Assembly (NCBI RefSeq): GCF_003268395.1
Contig: NZ_LQXQ01000006.1
Coordinates: 1-64,000, forward strand
DNA: 64,000 bases
Source: Acinetobacter sp. CFCC 10889
GTDB lineage: Bacteria; Pseudomonadota; Gammaproteobacteria; Pseudomonadales; Moraxellaceae
Reading direction: 5' to 3'
The notes under the pieces: generated by a model
The model's database searches: none
What the model was told of the DNA's origin: nothing
The model's input: the letters and a program-made list of their open reading frames with translations, nothing else
Part shown: in pieces, positions 37,301 through 46,461 of the stretch
Layout of the letters: each line of letters begins with the position of its first letter
Position numbering within the stretch: position 1 is the first letter of the stretch
Program-made: the position numbers and the translations under genes

Positions 37301-37975
37301 TCACTTTGCAAGATAATGAATACGAAAATAAATAAACCAATAAATGCAGCTTAAACTAAAACTGAGTAGTGCAGGCATTAGAAAGGTATTTAATTTTAAA
37401 TAAGGATAGACCCCTGTGGCAATTATTCCACCTAAGATAAATCCAAATAAAATGAGTAAATGTAAAATAATACGTTTTTTTTCAACGTGTAGTCCACGAA
37501 ATAAATAGCCTAAGGCAAGCCCTAAATCTGTTAAAACTCCAGATAAATGCGTGGTACGAATAATTGCGCCTTGATAATGGCTGACCATGGCATTTTGGAT
37601 GCCCATTGCTGCACATGCCCAAAGCAATCCATAACGTGGATAATCTTGAATAAAATACCAACTGAGAATAATAAATGCAGTCATTAAACTCAATGGTAAT
37701 CCATAACGACGACCCATTTGAAAATGGCTGTTGCCTAAAATAAAACCACTATAACTTGAGCCAAGCACATAACTAAGAATGACTAAAATCAAGAAAATGA
37801 TATTGGATAGATCGCCTTGAATGATGCTAATCGCTAGCATACTGGCATTACCTGTCATGTGTGAAACGGATTGATGCAGTAAAGTAATCAAGCCAATGAC
37901 ATTGATCATGCCTGCATTCAGCGCAAGCATGAAAGCACCAAGTTGAATCCAAAGAGGGAGCTGTTGAAAAGGCAT
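37301..37975 (-). CDS. DUF1275 family (YoaK-like) membrane protein
   Basis: A 224-residue integral membrane protein with about six helices. The family signature is visible in AFMLALNAGMINVIGLITL, HQSVSHMTGNASMLAI and GIQNAMVSHYQGAIIRTTHLSGVLTDLG. DUF1275 proteins are predicted transporters of unknown substrate. A perfect 12-bp inverted repeat lies immediately upstream of its start and no Shine-Dalgarno is visible, so it may be poorly translated or depend on upstream transcription from sstT. DUF2058 follows closely. Confidence 0.9.
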   Translation of the reverse strand: MPFQQLPLWIQLGAFMLALNAGMINVIGLITLLHQSVSHMTGNASMLAISIIQGDLSNIIFLILVILSYVLGSSYSGFILGNSHFQMGRRYGLPLSLMTAFIILSWYFIQDYPRYGLLWACAAMGIQNAMVSHYQGAIIRTTHLSGVLTDLGLALGYLFRGLHVEKKRIILHLLILFGFILGGIIATGVYPYLKLNTFLMPALLSFSLSCIYWFIYFRIHYLAK

Positions 37976-37982
37976 GGAACTA

Positions 37983-38010
37983 ACTGAATCAAATCAAGAT
38001 TTGATTCAGT
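37983..38010. terminator. Perfect hairpin between sstT and the DUF1275 gene
   Basis: ACTGAATCAAAT, loop CAAG, ATTTGATTCAGT: a perfect 12-bp stem with a tetraloop. It lies 11 bases after the sstT stop and 7 bases before the DUF1275 start on the minus strand. There is no T tract, so it may be a processing, attenuation or operator site rather than a simple terminator. Confidence 0.6.
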
Positions 38011-38021
38011 ATAGAACGAGA

Positions 38022-39218
38022 TTATTTTTTAGCAAGGTCTACAGCAGCAGTAAATAATACATCGGTAGATGAGTTTAGAGCAGTTTCAGTCGAATCTTGC
38101 AATACACTGATGACCATACCAATCGCAACCACTTGCATGGCGATTTCACTTGGAATACCAAATAAACCACATGCTACAGGAATCAGTAAGAGCGAACCAC
38201 CAGCAACACCCGATGCACCACATGCTGTCACCACCGCAACCACAGATAAAATCGCCATAGTGACAAGATCAACATGAATACCTAAAGTATTCACTGTCGC
38301 TAAAGTGAGTACGGTAATAGTCACAGCTGCGCCTGCCATGTTAATGGTTGCACCTAGAGGGATGGCAACGCTTGCAGTTGCTTCATCTACACCTAAACGT
38401 TTAGCAAGATCTAGATTTACAGGAATATTTGCTGCAGAACTACGCGTGAAAAAAGCAGTAATGCCACTTTCTTTTAGGCATTTAAATACTAAAGGATAAG
38501 GGTTGCGACGCATCACAATTGCCACAAGTAATGGATTAATGACCAATGCCACAAAGAACATACATGCCACTAAAACAGCAATTAAATGAGCATAATTCTC
38601 TAAAGTTTCTAAGCCAGCTTGAGCAAAAGTTGCTACGACCAAACCGAAAATACCAATCGGTGCGAGGCTAATCACAATGCGAATAATTGAATTGATCGCA
38701 TTTGCAGCATCAGTGATAACTTGTTTAGTGGTATCAGAACCATGACGTAAAGCAGCACCTAAACCGACTGCCCAAGCCAAAATCCCAATAAAGTTGGCTT
38801 CAGAAAGTGCCGTGACAGGATTGGTAATAAAGCTAAGGAGTAAATTTTTTAATACCTCAGCAACGCTCCCAGGTGGTTGTAAAGCAACTTCACTGGCACT
38901 GGTAAACATTAATGTGCTTGGGAACATGATACTTGCAAAAACAGAACTGAATGCTGCCAATAGCATACCGACTGCATAGAGCATCAAAATAGGTTTTAAT
39001 TGACGGTTACTTTGTCCAACTTTAAAATTGGCAATGGATGACATCACTAAAACAAAGACTAAAATCGGGGCAACCGACTTTAATGCTTTAATGAAAACAT
39101 CACCTAAAATGCTGACGTATCCAGCAGAAGTAGGAAAAAGATATGCAACTATAAAACCAAGTATGATGGCAATAAGAATACGTGTGACTAAACTTAAACG
39201 TGCTAGGGCAGCGAACAT
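38022..39218 (-). CDS. sstT: Sodium:serine/threonine symporter
   Basis: SstT imports serine and threonine with sodium and belongs to the dicarboxylate/amino acid:cation symporter family. The 398 residues have about eight helices plus re-entrant loops. Family motifs present include [22 protein letters not shown] (first re-entrant loop, serine-rich), [24 protein letters not shown] and [31 protein letters not shown] lies before ATG 39218. It ends in a perfect hairpin. The assignment to SstT rather than GltP/DctA follows from the AANIPVNL and CGLFGI blocks. Confidence 0.94.
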   Translation of the reverse strand: MFAALARLSLVTRILIAIILGFIVAYLFPTSAGYVSILGDVFIKALKSVAPILVFVLVMSSIANFKVGQSNRQLKPILMLYAVGMLLAAFSSVFASIMFPSTLMFTSASEVALQPPGSVAEVLKNLLLSFITNPVTALSEANFIGILAWAVGLGAALRHGSDTTKQVITDAANAINSIIRIVISLAPIGIFGLVVATFAQAGLETLENYAHLIAVLVACMFFVALVINPLLVAIVMRRNPYPLVFKCLKESGITAFFTRSSAANIPVNLDLAKRLGVDEATASVAIPLGATINMAGAAVTITVLTLATVNTLGIHVDLVTMAILSVVAVVTACGASGVAGGSLLLIPVACGLFGIPSEIAMQVVAIGMVISVLQDSTETALNSSTDVLFTAAVDLAKK

Positions 39219-39394
39219 ATTAAAACCTGAGTTGCCTTAAACTGGACTAAAATCAATAAACAAGCCGACTATTCTATACCTAAAAGCACTTAGAGAATGA
39301 AACAATTTCACATAAAATATAAAGTACTAAAAAATATATAAATTTTTCAAAAATAAAGAAATTCCAGCAGTTTATTGATTCACCAAAATAAAAA

Positions 39395-41128
39395 TTAAAC
39401 AGAATGAAAGGTTTGTGCATCAAGCTCATGCATTGCTTGATAATGGGTTAGATAGATGTTTCCACTCAGTTCATCCAATAATTTTGACACTTTCAAACGA
39501 TCCATGACAGGGCCTTTGACTTCAGATAAATGTAGCTGAATGTCAAGTTTGGCAAGTTCAGCATTAATGTCTTCAAGTGCTTCCAAAGCACTCAGGTCAA
39601 TATTACTGATACTGGAGCAATTGATCACAACATGATGTAAATGTTGATTTTTACTGACTTCAGAAATGATAAACTCTTTCAGTGTATTGGCATTTAAAAA
39701 TGTTAAATTCTCATCAATACGAATTGAAATAATATTGGCACTCGTCACTACTTCGTGCCGAGAAATGTTGCGAAAATGTTGTGTACCTTCAACTAGTCCA
39801 ATTACCGCAATATGTGGGCGACTGATCCGCCAAAGCAATAATATAAAGGTTGATACGATCCCGATCATTAAACCTGTTGAAATATCAATACATAACACGC
39901 CTAAAAAAGTGACCCACATAGCGATACCATCCGCTTTAGAATAACGCCACGCTTCAATAAATGGTTTAAAATCTACCAATTTCCAAATTGACACGATAAT
40001 AGTTGCTGCAAGTACAGCCAATGGAAGTTCCTTAAAAACACCAGTAAAATATAAACTCACAACAACAATCAAAATGGAGGAAAAAACACCTGCCATCGGA
40101 GTTTTTGCACCTGCATCAGCATTGACCACTGTACGTGATAAACTGCCTGTAACAGGAAAAGATGAGCTAAAACCAGCACTTAAATTGGCTAGACCTAAAG
40201 CAACCAACTCTTGGTTACTATTTAACTCACTTCTTTTTTGAAATGCAGTGGCTTGGGCAATCGAAATAGATTCAACAAAACTGACCATCGTGATCATGGC
40301 AGCACCAGGGAGGAGTTGAATGACTAAATCCCAAGACCAAAATGGCATTGATAAAGGAGGAAACCCTGAGGGAATTTCGCCCACAGTTTTGATACCAAAC
40401 TGATCAATATGTAAAAATTGCACCAGTGCGATTGAAAAAAAGACTAAAAAGAGTGGTAATGATTTATTGATAAAAATAATGGTGTTTTTATTTAGTTTTG
40501 ATAACGAAAAACCAATAAATTTAGGTGTATAAATCAATAATAAAATGGCACAGCCACCAAAAATTAAACTGGGGAAATGAAGCAGAGAAATATATTCTGC
40601 AGCAGAAATAATAAACTCAACCACATTGCCTGATTTTAACGGTAAATTGACTAAAAACTTAAATTGACTTAGAGCAATCAACACAGCAGAAGCAATAATA
40701 AAGCTCTTAATCACAGGATGGCTAATTAAACGAATCAAAAAACCAAAACGAAAAATACCCAATAAAGTTGATAAAATTCCCACCAAAACTGCCAATAAAC
40801 ATGCAGCTTGAATATAAACAGGTGAACCAACTTCATACAAAGGTTGTAAGGTTGCAAAGGTCATCATTGAGATCAGTGCAACAGGACCGATCGACAGTGT
40901 TGGGCTACCACCAATAATTGCATACACGATCATCGGTAAAATGCTGGCATATAGACCTGTAATTGGTGGTAAACCTGCGACCATTGCATATGCCATACCT
41001 TGTGGTACAAGCATTGCAATGACAATCAGTGCAGCAAGTAAGTCAGCTTTGAAAAACGGGGCATTATAGTGTTGCAGCCACTGCCATGCAGGGAGGATGG
41101 AACTCAATTTAGACTGAGGCTTAGGCAT
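39395..41128 (-). CDS. SulP family inorganic anion transporter with STAS domain
   Basis: SulP proteins move sulfate, bicarbonate or related anions. The 577-residue protein has the family start (DLLAALIVIAMLVPQGMAYAMVAGLPPITGLYASILP), a membrane domain of 12-14 helices with ATAFQKRSELNSNQELVALGLAN and FPVTGSLSRTVVN, and a C-terminal STAS domain from about residue 445 (NIISIRIDENLTFLNANTLKEF, VINCSSISNIDLSALEALE). All parts are intact. The next gene upstream on the same strand is a BigR-like sensor, which suggests control by sulfane sulfur and sulfite or sulfate as substrate; this is inferred from position. Confidence 0.93.
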   Translation of the reverse strand: MPKPQSKLSSILPAWQWLQHYNAPFFKADLLAALIVIAMLVPQGMAYAMVAGLPPITGLYASILPMIVYAIIGGSPTLSIGPVALISMMTFATLQPLYEVGSPVYIQAACLLAVLVGILSTLLGIFRFGFLIRLISHPVIKSFIIASAVLIALSQFKFLVNLPLKSGNVVEFIISAAEYISLLHFPSLIFGGCAILLLIYTPKFIGFSLSKLNKNTIIFINKSLPLFLVFFSIALVQFLHIDQFGIKTVGEIPSGFPPLSMPFWSWDLVIQLLPGAAMITMVSFVESISIAQATAFQKRSELNSNQELVALGLANLSAGFSSSFPVTGSLSRTVVNADAGAKTPMAGVFSSILIVVVSLYFTGVFKELPLAVLAATIIVSIWKLVDFKPFIEAWRYSKADGIAMWVTFLGVLCIDISTGLMIGIVSTFILLLWRISRPHIAVIGLVEGTQHFRNISRHEVVTSANIISIRIDENLTFLNANTLKEFIISEVSKNQHLHHVVINCSSISNIDLSALEALEDINAELAKLDIQLHLSEVKGPVMDRLKVSKLLDELSGNIYLTHYQAMHELDAQTFHSV

Positions 41129-41278
41129 AAAAACTCTATATCACATTTTTATATATATTATGCAGAAAAAATGCTAAGAATTATAGTCCGATTTTGCAAT
41201 GTCATCTGAAATCAACTTTGAATGTTATTTTCATTTTATTCAAAGTTGCTAAGGGGGATTAAAAGTATACTTGAACAA

Positions 41279-41587
41279 TTATTTTGGGCAGTACAGGTCA
41301 TAAAGAGTATTTAAAACAAGGCTCAGCTTTGGATCTTTAATCGAATAATAAATTTGTTTACCATCACGCCGTGTACTGACGACATCACTTTTACGCAGCA
41401 TCATCAGTTGTTGTGACAACGTTGGTTGGGTAATTTTAGTTTGTTCTTCAATTTGAGAAACATTGAGTTCTTGTTGTACTAAATGACATAAAATCAATAA
41501 ACGATCAGTATTTGCTAAAGATTTTAAAATTGAAACCACATCAGTGGCAGATGCTCGCATTGCATCAATTTGAAAACTCTGACTCAT
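41279..41587 (-). CDS. ArsR-family regulator, BigR/SqrR persulfide-sensor type
   Basis: BigR and SqrR repress sulfur-detoxification genes until persulfides link two cysteines. This 102-residue winged-helix protein has SLANTDRLLILCHLVQQELNVSQIEEQTKITQPTLSQQLMMLRKSDVVSTRRDGKQIYYS, with cysteines at residue 34 (ILCHL) and residue 100 (LYCPK). That 66-residue spacing equals the pair in BigR and SqrR, and no metal-binding ELCVCDL motif is present. It lies 150 bases upstream of the SulP gene on the same strand. A likely wider target is the YeeE/YedE-dioxygenase cluster at 55.7-57.4 kb. Confidence 0.88.
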   Translation of the reverse strand: MSQSFQIDAMRASATDVVSILKSLANTDRLLILCHLVQQELNVSQIEEQTKITQPTLSQQLMMLRKSDVVSTRRDGKQIYYSIKDPKLSLVLNTLYDLYCPK

Positions 41588-41990
41588 GAAGATCAGAAAC
41601 TCCTAACATTGCCTAATGTGAATAACCGAAAAATGCACATCGTACATAGATCAGACCATTCTATTTCAAACGTTATCCTAACACGAATACCTTGATATTT
41701 ATTTCTGATTAATCCTCAGTTTTTTTTATAAGGTATATTATTTTTATGTAATTCTTATAAGAAGATATAGATATAAAAATTTAAGATAAGTTTCAGTGCT
41801 TTAAGTTTTGAAATAGCGCATTTAATCGTTCTTTAAAATAGCCTAAGCAATATTAAAATCAGCAAAAGGATTATTTGCAAATAAGTTAAAAATGGCTAAA
41901 ATAATTTAAGAATTTAATTCCAATATTCAGTAATTAAAATTAAAAAACTATAAATACAATTTATATGTTTGTTTAGCCAGATAAAATACT
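41588..41990. other. AT-rich divergent intergenic region
   Basis: About 400 bases between the BigR-like gene and the Sel1-repeat gene, both facing outward. Several TATATTAT-like stretches occur (for example 41733-41742) and may be regulator sites or simply low-complexity sequence. No open frame or hairpin of note. Confidence 0.4.
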
Positions 41991-43427
41991 ATGCTGATAC
42001 AGTCTAAACGCACCTTGCTTATTTCGTTCTTCGTTATTATTTGTTTGATTTTAGATAGCATTTTTTATACGCAAATACACCCAGAGAGTGGAAATAAGCC
42101 ACTGGAGTTTATTTATTTTTTAGCCCTACAGGGTGACAAAGAAGCTCAATTTACTTTGGCAAAAAGGATTGAAGATGCAGCACGCAATGACATTAATTTA
42201 TCAGTGCAACAAACACTACCCAAAAAATTATTGGATTTTACGTATCAATTTGTTTTTATTCATCAAATAAATCACGAAAATGCTTTTGATCAGTTCTTTC
42301 AACCGATCTATAGCAGTCAATCTGAAGCTTTAAAATGGTATAAAACATCAGCAGAACAAGGGCATGCCGCTGCACAAGAGATCTTAGCTGAATATTATTA
42401 TAATGATGGTCGAGGACCTCAGTTCAAAAAGGCATTTCATTGGATTTCAAAATTAGCCCCCAAAGGAGATGTTTTTGCTCAATCTCAATTGGGGTGGATG
42501 TATTTTTCAGGTTTAGGTGTGGAGCAAAATTATAAATTGGCGCACCAGTGGTTTTTAAAAGCAGGTTTACAAGGGAATCGTAGTGCAGCAGCATATTTGG
42601 CTTGGATGTATTTACATGCACAAGGCGTACAAGGCAATAATGCAGAAGCTTTTAAATGGTATGAAAAGGCGGCACAGTATGGTGACGAAGAAGCCCAAAT
42701 GATGACCATTGCGATGTATACACTCGGTGTAGGCACAGAAAAAAATATTGAAAAATCTGAATTTTGGAAAAATAAAGTCAAACAAGCCACAAATCGAGAT
42801 TTTGATTATTATTATGAACGAAATGATTATGAAAAGAGATTATTATATTTAGCAGAGACTAATGATAAAAACAAAGATCAGTATCTTAGTAATGAATATT
42901 CTCAAAAATATAATCAAGCACTGAAATATAAAAATGAAAGAAATGGCGATCTGCAACGTGCCTTTGAAATTTTTAATGATTTATTGACACGTAATGATCC
43001 GAGTGTGCAATATCAGCTTGCAGAAATGTATCAAAAAGGCATAGGAACTGAGCGAAATATCAATAAAGCGCTTGAACTTTATAAAATGGCAGCTGCACAA
43101 AATTATATTTTAGCATTATTACGTTTAGGAGATCTTTATTTTGAAGGAAATCAAGACTTAGCCCAAGACTATGCACAAGCTTTATTTTGGTATCAAAAAA
43201 TAGAGGCTTTAGGGCAGCAACATGCCAATATGCGGTTAGGTGAAATATATATGAATGGTTTGGGTGTTAATAAAAACCCTGAAAAAGCTTTTCAATATTA
43301 CTTATATTTAGCTGAACAAGGCAGTCAAGAAGCCATAAAAATCGTTATATATTGTTATGAGTCGGGCATTGGTACAACTAAAAATTTAAAAAAAGCGCAA
43401 GAAATGAAAGCAAAGCTTAGAATTTAA
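41991..43427 (+). CDS. Membrane-anchored Sel1-like repeat protein
   Basis: Sel1-like repeats are TPR-related helical pairs that mediate protein contacts. The 478-residue protein has an N-terminal anchor (LLISFFVIICLILDSIFY) and then many repeats of about 36 residues, such as AAAQEILAEYYYNDGRGPQ...AFHWISK, AQSQLGWMYFSGLGVEQNYKLAHQWFLKA and YQLAEMYQKGIGTERNINKALELYKMAA. The repeat domain probably faces the periplasm. A charged, non-repeat segment lies in the middle (DYYYERNDYEKRLLYLAE). Partner proteins are unknown. It is separated by about 110 bases from the cob operon and may be independent of it. Confidence 0.9.
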   Translation: MLIQSKRTLLISFFVIICLILDSIFYTQIHPESGNKPLEFIYFLALQGDKEAQFTLAKRIEDAARNDINLSVQQTLPKKLLDFTYQFVFIHQINHENAFDQFFQPIYSSQSEALKWYKTSAEQGHAAAQEILAEYYYNDGRGPQFKKAFHWISKLAPKGDVFAQSQLGWMYFSGLGVEQNYKLAHQWFLKAGLQGNRSAAAYLAWMYLHAQGVQGNNAEAFKWYEKAAQYGDEEAQMMTIAMYTLGVGTEKNIEKSEFWKNKVKQATNRDFDYYYERNDYEKRLLYLAETNDKNKDQYLSNEYSQKYNQALKYKNERNGDLQRAFEIFNDLLTRNDPSVQYQLAEMYQKGIGTERNINKALELYKMAAAQNYILALLRLGDLYFEGNQDLAQDYAQALFWYQKIEALGQQHANMRLGEIYMNGLGVNKNPEKAFQYYLYLAEQGSQEAIKIVIYCYESGIGTTKNLKKAQEMKAKLRI

Positions 43428-43536
43428 ACAAACATGAAGATGATTCAGTTGTAACTTGAAGAATCCTCAATCAGAGCGTGCCGTAATGGTTTAAATTTAT
43501 GTTCTAATAGCTCTATTCATTTATGTAAAAAACATC

Positions 43537-44167
43537 GTGCTTCTACAACCATTATCACAGGTTATCCCAACACTTTCCCATGATTATGCAGAATGGCATC
43601 AGGGGGAGGGAGGATTATGCATTGTGGTATATCGAAATTACAGAGCCAAGATTATTAGAATATTTAAATCATTTACGCACATATTTTTCCAATTTTTTGT
43701 TTCAACCAAATATTCGTCAGTTTCATATTACTTTATTTGTTTGTGGATTTTTAACGGAAAACCAGCCGTTATTCAATGATGATTTTTCAATAGTTCAATT
43801 CAAACAACAAATCCAACAAGTCATGCAGCAGCAATTACAAAGTTTTAAAATATCAACGGGAAATATCCAAAGTTTTGATAGTGCATTATTTGTTGAAATT
43901 TTTGATTATGAAAATAGCCTAAGCAAATTTAGAAAATTATTTGCAAAAAACCATTGCGAAATTGCTGCACTACAATATTTACCTCATATTACTCTTGGAC
44001 TTTATAATCAAGCATACAATGCCTCTCAAATTTTTCAGGCGATTGATAGTATTCAACAAGAGTACTTTGAAATTAATATTGAGTATTTAACATTTGGGTA
44101 TTACAAAGCCAAAATGATCCAAGGGCAGTTATTTACTTATCAACATATTTACTTAGGTTCATTATGA
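43537..44167 (+). pseudogene. 2H phosphoesterase (2'-5' RNA ligase-like), frameshifted, first in cob operon
   Basis: Frame one (from GTG 43537) encodes ...LSHDYAEWHQG, then frame two continues REDYALWYIEITEP to the end. Removing one G from the G5 run at 43602-43606 joins them into a 209-residue protein. The two catalytic HxT motifs of the 2H superfamily are present in the second part, FHITLF and PHITLG, 87 residues apart. Members cut or form 2',5' or cyclic phosphodiesters. The stop overlaps the cobU start (ATGA), which argues for membership in the cobalamin operon. Translation could restart at ATG 43580 and leave both motifs intact, so activity is not excluded. The GTG start has no clear Shine-Dalgarno. 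Confidence 0.75.
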
Positions 44168-44709
44168 TTCAACTGATTTTAGGTGGTGCACGTTCGGGAA
44201 AAAGTCGTTTGGCGGAACAATTTGCTCAGGCATCCACTTTGGCTGTGACTTATATTGCAACGGCGCAGGCGTGGGATGTAGAAATGCAATCACGCATCGA
44301 GCATCATCAAAATCAGCGACCTATAGATTGGACAGTAATTGAAGAACCGCTTTATCTGGCAGATGTATTAAAAAAAATAGACCAGCCCAATCATGTCATT
44401 TTAGTAGATTGTTTAACTTTATGGATGACCAATCTATTGTTAAAACAAGATGAAAATTCACTCGATACTGAAAGTGATAATGTGCAGATACAAGAGTGCG
44501 AAAAGTTATTAAAAATATTACCGACATTACAAGCACAGATTATTTTAGTGAGTAATGAAACAGGACTCGGTGTTGTGCCGATGGGTGAAATTAGCCGTAA
44601 ATTTGTAGATGAATCAGGTCGTCTACATCAGCAACTTGGAAAAATTGCTGATCAAGTGATTTTCTGTGTTGCAGGTTTTCCAATGTATTTGAAAGGAGAG
44701 AAAAAATGA
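44164..44709 (+). CDS. cobU: Adenosylcobinamide kinase / adenosylcobinamide-phosphate guanylyltransferase
   Basis: CobU (CobP) phosphorylates adenosylcobinamide and then attaches GMP, starting assembly of the cobalamin nucleotide loop. The 181-residue protein has the P-loop LGGARSGKSRLAEQFA at the start, the guanylylation His region RIEHHQNQRPIDW, the VDCLTLWMTNLL block and VSNETGLGVVPMGEISRKFVDESGRLHQ. All are intact. It overlaps the 2H gene by 4 bases and cobT by 4 bases, so the three are translationally coupled. Confidence 0.96.
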   Translation: MIQLILGGARSGKSRLAEQFAQASTLAVTYIATAQAWDVEMQSRIEHHQNQRPIDWTVIEEPLYLADVLKKIDQPNHVILVDCLTLWMTNLLLKQDENSLDTESDNVQIQECEKLLKILPTLQAQIILVSNETGLGVVPMGEISRKFVDESGRLHQQLGKIADQVIFCVAGFPMYLKGEKK

Positions 44710-45758
44710 ATTGGTGGTTAGATGCATGTAAAAGCCCAAATATTGTGGCAAAACAACAGGCTGAACAACGTCAATTGCAATTAACTAAACCAACAGGCTC
44801 ACTTTCAACTTTAGAAAATGTTGCTGTGCAATTGGCAAGTTTGCAAGGTCAAGCTAAACCGAATGTTGATTTTCCTTGGATTTGTATTTTTGCAGGCGAT
44901 CATGGGGTGATGGAGGAAAATATTTCTGCTTATCCGCAAGCTGTGACTCGACAAATGTTACAAAATTTCACCACAGGTGGCGCATGTATTAGCGTGATTG
45001 CCAAAGAGTATAATGCAAAACTACAAGTGATTGACTGTGGTTCGGTTGGCGAAGCCTATGAATATCAAGGTGTAGAACGACATTGTATCGCTGAGGGAAC
45101 AGCAAATTTTGCTAAAACAGTCGCAATGACTGAAGCTCAATGCCAAGCAGCGATGCAACTTGGAAAAAATAGTGTAGATCAAGCTTTTGCACAGAATGCT
45201 TCGATTTATGTCGCAGGTGAAATGGGCATTGGAAATACCTGTTCTGCATCTGCTGTTGCGTGTTTTTTACTTGGTGAAGCTGCTGAAAAATTAACGGGTG
45301 TCGGTACAGGCATTCGTGCTGAACAATTAGAACATAAGAAAAATATTATTAATCAAGCCATCGAACTACATCAAAATTATGTGAATAAAGATGCTTTTAA
45401 AGCCCTTTGTGCAGTGGGTGGTTTAGAAATTGCAGCGATGGCAGGTGCATATATTCGTTGTGCACAAATTGGTTTACCTGTTGTAGTGGATGGGTTTATC
45501 AGTAGTATTTCGGCTTTGATCGCTGTGCGTTTAAATCCTGAAGTTCGTGAATGGATGCTGTTTGGGCATCAATCTGCTGAATATGGACATCAACGTTTAT
45601 TGCAAGAATTAAATGCTGAACCCTTATTAAAACTGAATTTACGCTTAGGTGAGGGTAGTGGTGCAGGTGCATCTTTGGGTGTGATTAAACTGGCATGTAG
45701 TTTACATAACAATATGGCAACTTTTGCAGAAGCTGCGGTGATTGGTGAAAAAGTTTAA
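44706..45758 (+). CDS. cobT: Nicotinate-nucleotide:dimethylbenzimidazole phosphoribosyltransferase
   Basis: CobT makes alpha-ribazole phosphate from dimethylbenzimidazole and nicotinate mononucleotide, supplying the lower ligand. The 350 residues match the family: TGSLSTLENVAVQLASLQG, FAGDHGVMEENISAYPQAVTRQML, YVAGEMGIGNTCSASAVACFL, the LCAVGGLEIAAMAGAYI segment, and FGHQSAEYGHQRLLQELNAEPLLKLNLRLGEGSGA with the catalytic Glu. It overlaps cobU and is followed by cobC after 54 bases. Confidence 0.96.
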   Translation: MNWWLDACKSPNIVAKQQAEQRQLQLTKPTGSLSTLENVAVQLASLQGQAKPNVDFPWICIFAGDHGVMEENISAYPQAVTRQMLQNFTTGGACISVIAKEYNAKLQVIDCGSVGEAYEYQGVERHCIAEGTANFAKTVAMTEAQCQAAMQLGKNSVDQAFAQNASIYVAGEMGIGNTCSASAVACFLLGEAAEKLTGVGTGIRAEQLEHKKNIINQAIELHQNYVNKDAFKALCAVGGLEIAAMAGAYIRCAQIGLPVVVDGFISSISALIAVRLNPEVREWMLFGHQSAEYGHQRLLQELNAEPLLKLNLRLGEGSGAGASLGVIKLACSLHNNMATFAEAAVIGEKV

Positions 45759-45812
45759 TACTTTAAGTCAATACATTGCTATTTAAATCATAAAGTTATA
45801 TAGAGTTATGAA

Positions 45813-46460
45813 ATGAAATTGAAGATTGATCTACTTCGGCATGGTGAAACTACTTTGAGCCATACACTAAGAGGTTCAACCGATGATGCCTTAACTGAAC
45901 AAGGTCAAATGCAAATGCAGACGGCGATTCAGGATTTTTTAGATCAATCTTCACAGCCAGTTCCTTGGCAGGCAATTTATAGTTCACCGCTACAGCGTTG
46001 TCAGTCATTTGCTGAAAATTTAAGTGAAAAATATGCGAAAAAATTGCTTATCGAGCCTGATTTACAAGAAATACATTTTGGTGATTGGGAGGCAAAACCC
46101 ACCCAATGGATCTATGAAAATTTTCCAGAACAATTGAATCAGTTTTGGCAAACACCTACCCAATATGCGCCACCCAATGCAGAAACAATGCAGCAGTTTC
46201 ATATGAGAATTTGCCATGCACTCGAAAATATACAACACAACATGCAACAGCAACATTGGCAACGGGTTTTGTTGGTCACGCACGGTGGTGTGATTAAATT
46301 ATTAAAATGTCTTGCTGCACAAAAGAGTTTAGATGAGCTTTTAACGATGTCAGCAGAACTGGGTACATTACATCGTTTTGAATTGGATGTTGAACAACAA
46401 AAAATACATTATTTATCAAACGATTTACGATTAAGTAATTTAAAAACTGAAGAATTTTAA
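45813..46460 (+). CDS. cobC: Histidine phosphatase, probable alpha-ribazole phosphatase
   Basis: CobC removes phosphate from alpha-ribazole 5'-phosphate or from adenosylcobalamin 5'-phosphate. The 215-residue protein is a phosphoglycerate mutase-type phosphatase: DLLRHGETTLSHTLRGSTDDALTEQG with the phosphorylated His, YSSPLQRCQSFAENL, EIHFGDWEAKPTQWI, and VTHGGVIKLL with the second His. The fold alone does not fix the substrate; its place between cobT and cobS does. It starts one base before-type spacing to cobS downstream (stop 46460, cobS 46462). Confidence 0.9.
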   Translation: MKLKIDLLRHGETTLSHTLRGSTDDALTEQGQMQMQTAIQDFLDQSSQPVPWQAIYSSPLQRCQSFAENLSEKYAKKLLIEPDLQEIHFGDWEAKPTQWIYENFPEQLNQFWQTPTQYAPPNAETMQQFHMRICHALENIQHNMQQQHWQRVLLVTHGGVIKLLKCLAAQKSLDELLTMSAELGTLHRFELDVEQQKIHYLSNDLRLSNLKTEEF

Positions 46461-46461
46461 A

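Noticed and set aside
41279..41587. Metal-sensing ArsR/SmtB repressor
   Set aside because: The metal-site ELCVCDL-type motif is missing; the two cysteines match persulfide sensors instead.
43428..43536. Cobalamin riboswitch ahead of the cob operon
   Set aside because: Only about 110 bases are available and no B12-box-like sequence was seen.
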